Origin: Hansfordia pulvinata
Taxonomy: Eukaryota; Ascomycota; Sordariomycetes; Xylariales
DNA length: 64,000 nt
Assembly: GCA_006538405.1 (NCBI GenBank)
Contig: BJKQ01000005.1
Location: 310,001-374,000 of the forward strand
Reading direction: 5' to 3'
Positions within the stretch are counted from its first letter, which is position 1; every line of letters starts with the position of its first letter. Shown here in pieces: positions 61,893 through 64,000 of the stretch. The notes under the pieces are model-generated. The model saw only the letters and a list, made by a program, of their open reading frames with translations, made no database searches and was not told the DNA's origin. Position numbers and translations under genes: made by a program.

Positions 61893-63755
61893 CTAGGGCT
61901 CCAGCCTCTTGCTGTAGGGCACGACCGCCGCGTCGATGACGGGCTGCCGGCGGTGGGCCGACTGGCTCTCGGGCGGTCCCACCGCGCCCTGAAGTCGCTC
62001 TCGCCCCGCCGGGCCTCGTCGAACGCGGCCCGGCACTCCGGGGCAGCAGGTCGCGGATCTCGTCGGGCACGGCGCCCAGGCCGTGGAAGGGCCGGAGGAA
62101 CTCGGGCGTCTCGCGCCGCTCGTAGACGGCGGGCGAGATGCCCGCCGGCGGCGTCTCCATGTACGTGTCGACGACCTTGAAGTTGCGCGGGACCCGCGAG
62201 TCGAGGGGCGGGAACCGTGCGCTGCCGCCGCTGCCGCCCGGTGCCGCGGCCGCCTTCGTCGAGTCCCTGACCTGCTCTATCCTGACGTGCGTAGGCTGCA
62301 TGGCCGCGGGCACGTGCATCTGGTTCGTGTGGACGTCATAGATGCCCTTTTGGTGCAGGCGCCGGACTGCCCCTATCTCGGCGTTGAAACGACTGTTGGG
62401 GGTCCATGTTAGCCTGCGGAGCGCACCTCACGGAGAAAAGAAGAGAGAGAAGGAGAGGGGGGGGTGGAGAAATGCGTACCTGGCCTCGCGCGCATGCTCG
62501 AATTGCCAATTATTGTCGGTGACGTTGGCCCGTTTGTGCTGGCTCTTCTTGGTCTCGACCTTGCCGCTGGGTGCTGGGGCGTTGGGCTGGTTGGAGTGGT
62601 AGACGGCGCTGGCACCGTGCCAGGCGACGTACTGGTTCTTGTTGTACTCGGCGCCGACGACGTAGCGGTCCTGCGGATCGGCGATCTCGCCCTCGACGGC
62701 GCCCTCGGCGCGGGCTCTGGGCTCGTCGTAGTCGTCAATGACCTTGCGGCCGCCGACGACGATGAGGGCGCCGAACTCGCGGAAGACGGAGCGGGCCGTG
62801 ACGACTCCTATCGACCGGCCCTTGTACGAGTGGGGGATGAGCTCGCGCTCGATGAGATCGCGCTTCTCCTCGTCGTCGATGAGGATCTTGTAGAGGCGCC
62901 TGTGCTTGGTGAAGAAGAGGTACGAGTCGCGGAAGCCGACGCAGCGGGCCGGTTCGGTGGACAGCATGTAAAGGCGCTCGCCGCGCCCGGCGAGGGTGAA
63001 GGTGCGGCAGCGGTAGTCGCGGTCGCCCTGCAGACGGCCCATCTTGTCGACCTTGGTCTCGCCTATGGGGTCCTCGGGCAGGATCAGCTCGTCCTCGCCA
63101 ATGTCGGCCATGGTGCCCTCCTTGTCGATGGCCTGCTGGGTGGGCACTGCGGGCGCGCCCTTGCGGCCTCCCCTGCCGCGCCAACCGCCGCGACCGCGCC
63201 TCTTGGGGGTGTCGTTGGGGTCGCGCTGGGGCGGCTCGATGGGGAGCGAGTCCCAGTCGGGCGGCCTGTTCTTAGGGGGGCGCCCGAGGCGGCGGCGCCG
63301 GACGACGGGCTGAGGCTCGGGGGTGGGCGACTTTGAGTTCTTGTCCCCGTCTGGCTTCTGTTCCTGGTCATCGTCCTCGTCCTGAGCTTCGGCTTCTGCG
63401 CCGGATGCTTCGTTCTCGTCGTTGTCATCAGCGTCGTCGGCCTTGGCCGGGTCGGCGTCGGGAGCATCGCCTTCATCGTCGTCGTCGTTGTCGTCGTCGG
63501 CTGCGGTGGCGGTGGCCGTGGCGGCGGCGGCATCAGCGTCGGCCGTTGACGAGGCGTCGGGCATGGCCTCATCCTCCACTTCATCAAACGTCTTGGGCGT
63601 GCTCTCTAGTGCGGGAGCCGGGCGGTCAGCGAGCGGGAAAGACAGCGAGCGCGAGCCCGGCATTGGGCGGGGTTGGGTTAGGTTGAGAAGTACGGGGACA
63701 TACCGAGTTTGGCGACAGCACGCCTGGCGGCAGCGCGGCCGGGACGACGGGGCAT
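61893..63755 (-). CDS. rsc7: Chromatin remodelling subunit, Rsc7/Swp82 family; two frame breaks
   Basis: Exons, minus order: 63755-63704 (MPRRPGRAAARRAVAKL), 63605-62480 and 62392-61893, with GT-AG introns of 98 and 87 bp. Residues ~25-110 are acidic Asp/Ala/Glu-rich; then an AT-hook-like RRRRLGRPPKNRP and an Arg/Gly patch KRRGRGGWRGRGG. The conserved core follows: MADIGEDELILPEDPIGETKVD, GRLQGDRDYRCRTFTL, RGERLYMLSTEPARCVGFRD, LIPHSYKGRS and GAYD-like IYDVHTNQMHVPAAMQPTHVR. This is the Rsc7/Swp82 family of RSC and SWI/SNF remodelers, acting in the nucleus. In exon 3 the frame breaks twice, at the G4 run 62040-62043 (C4 on the coding strand) and at 61971-61982. One base added at each gives LLPPECRAAFDEARRG...RARWG and an ending PYSKRLEP at stop 61893. 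Total becomes 1680 nt, divisible by three. Read literally, the protein ends at 61780 with unnatural sequence. Confidence 0.9.
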
Positions 63756-64000
63756 AGCTGCCAACGACAATGGATAGATTGAGTGGCGAGCGCGGCGGCG
63801 GTGTCAAGGGCCCCTGTGCGCGAGCGCGACGACGGCGCGGATGGATGTGGGCGACGAAGAGGCAGCGGCGCCCTGACTGGTGGTTGCTGGTTGATCGGGG
63901 GGGACGGGTGGGCGTGGCACGACGGTGCTGATGCGATGCGCGTCGGCGGTGCGTCGTCACGTTCAAACGGCCAGCAGGTATGTGGAAAGAGCTGCCCACG
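63756..64000. other. Promoter side of the RSC7-like gene to the window edge
   Basis: GC-rich flank upstream of the RSC7-like start. The open frame that continues here on the minus strand is an artefact of reading through the first intron and leader. Confidence 0.5.

Noticed and set aside
62428..63999. Single long minus-strand open frame as the full RSC7-like coding region with an upstream start
   Set aside because: The true start is in a 52 nt first exon at 63755; the upstream part reads through leader and intron 1.

Overview
The window is nuclear DNA of a filamentous ascomycete (Pezizomycotina, most likely Sordariomycetes). Evidence: short GT-AG introns of roughly 50-140 bp with CTRAY-type branch sites, pyrimidine-rich leaders, long gene-poor spacers, and fungal-specific families (AA9 polysaccharide monooxygenase, SREA-type GATA repressor, DUF3112-like membrane protein, Rsc7/Swp82 subunit). 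I see no tRNA, rRNA, CRISPR array or intact transposon.

Layout, left to right: the 3' part of an AA9 LPMO gene with a C-terminal Cys-rich module (1-880); an alpha/beta hydrolase resembling fungal zearalenone lactonase (2406-3351); a small secreted protein (4351-4638); a motif-rich spacer; a Gln-rich protein with a FAR1-like DNA-binding domain (9552-12083); the cytoplasmic dynein heavy chain (15001-28126, one intron); a gene-free 4.6 kb; an SREA siderophore repressor (32739-34529); an unrecognised two-exon gene (36133-36846); a TVP15-like Golgi protein (minus, 38216-38826); a DUF3112-like multi-pass membrane protein with a long tail (41621-44840); the PP2A catalytic subunit (minus, 46000-47434); EXO84 (minus, 50259/50072-52625); TOM20 (53551-54310, divergent from EXO84); an unrecognised secretory/membrane protein (minus, 56323-57277); and an RSC7-like chromatin remodelling subunit (minus, 61893-63755).

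Functionally this is a mixed housekeeping neighbourhood, not a gene cluster: transport (dynein, EXO84, TVP15, TOM20), signalling and chromatin (PP2A, RSC7, FAR1-like), iron regulation (SREA), and secreted or catabolic functions at the left edge. Nothing reads as a biosynthetic cluster, defence island or new multi-gene system.

The most striking property is technical or biological. At least five, probably six, genes have reading-frame breaks, and nearly all are of the same kind: the DNA is one base short of the conserved frame. Many lie in or beside C/G runs. They include PP2A and RSC7, which should not be pseudogenes, so under-called bases in the assembly are the simplest explanation. The 12.8 kb dynein exon is unbroken. 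The spacers carry two families of short dispersed words (GTACGAGTAC, and TAGGTA/TACCTA tandems) that are scarce in coding sequence.
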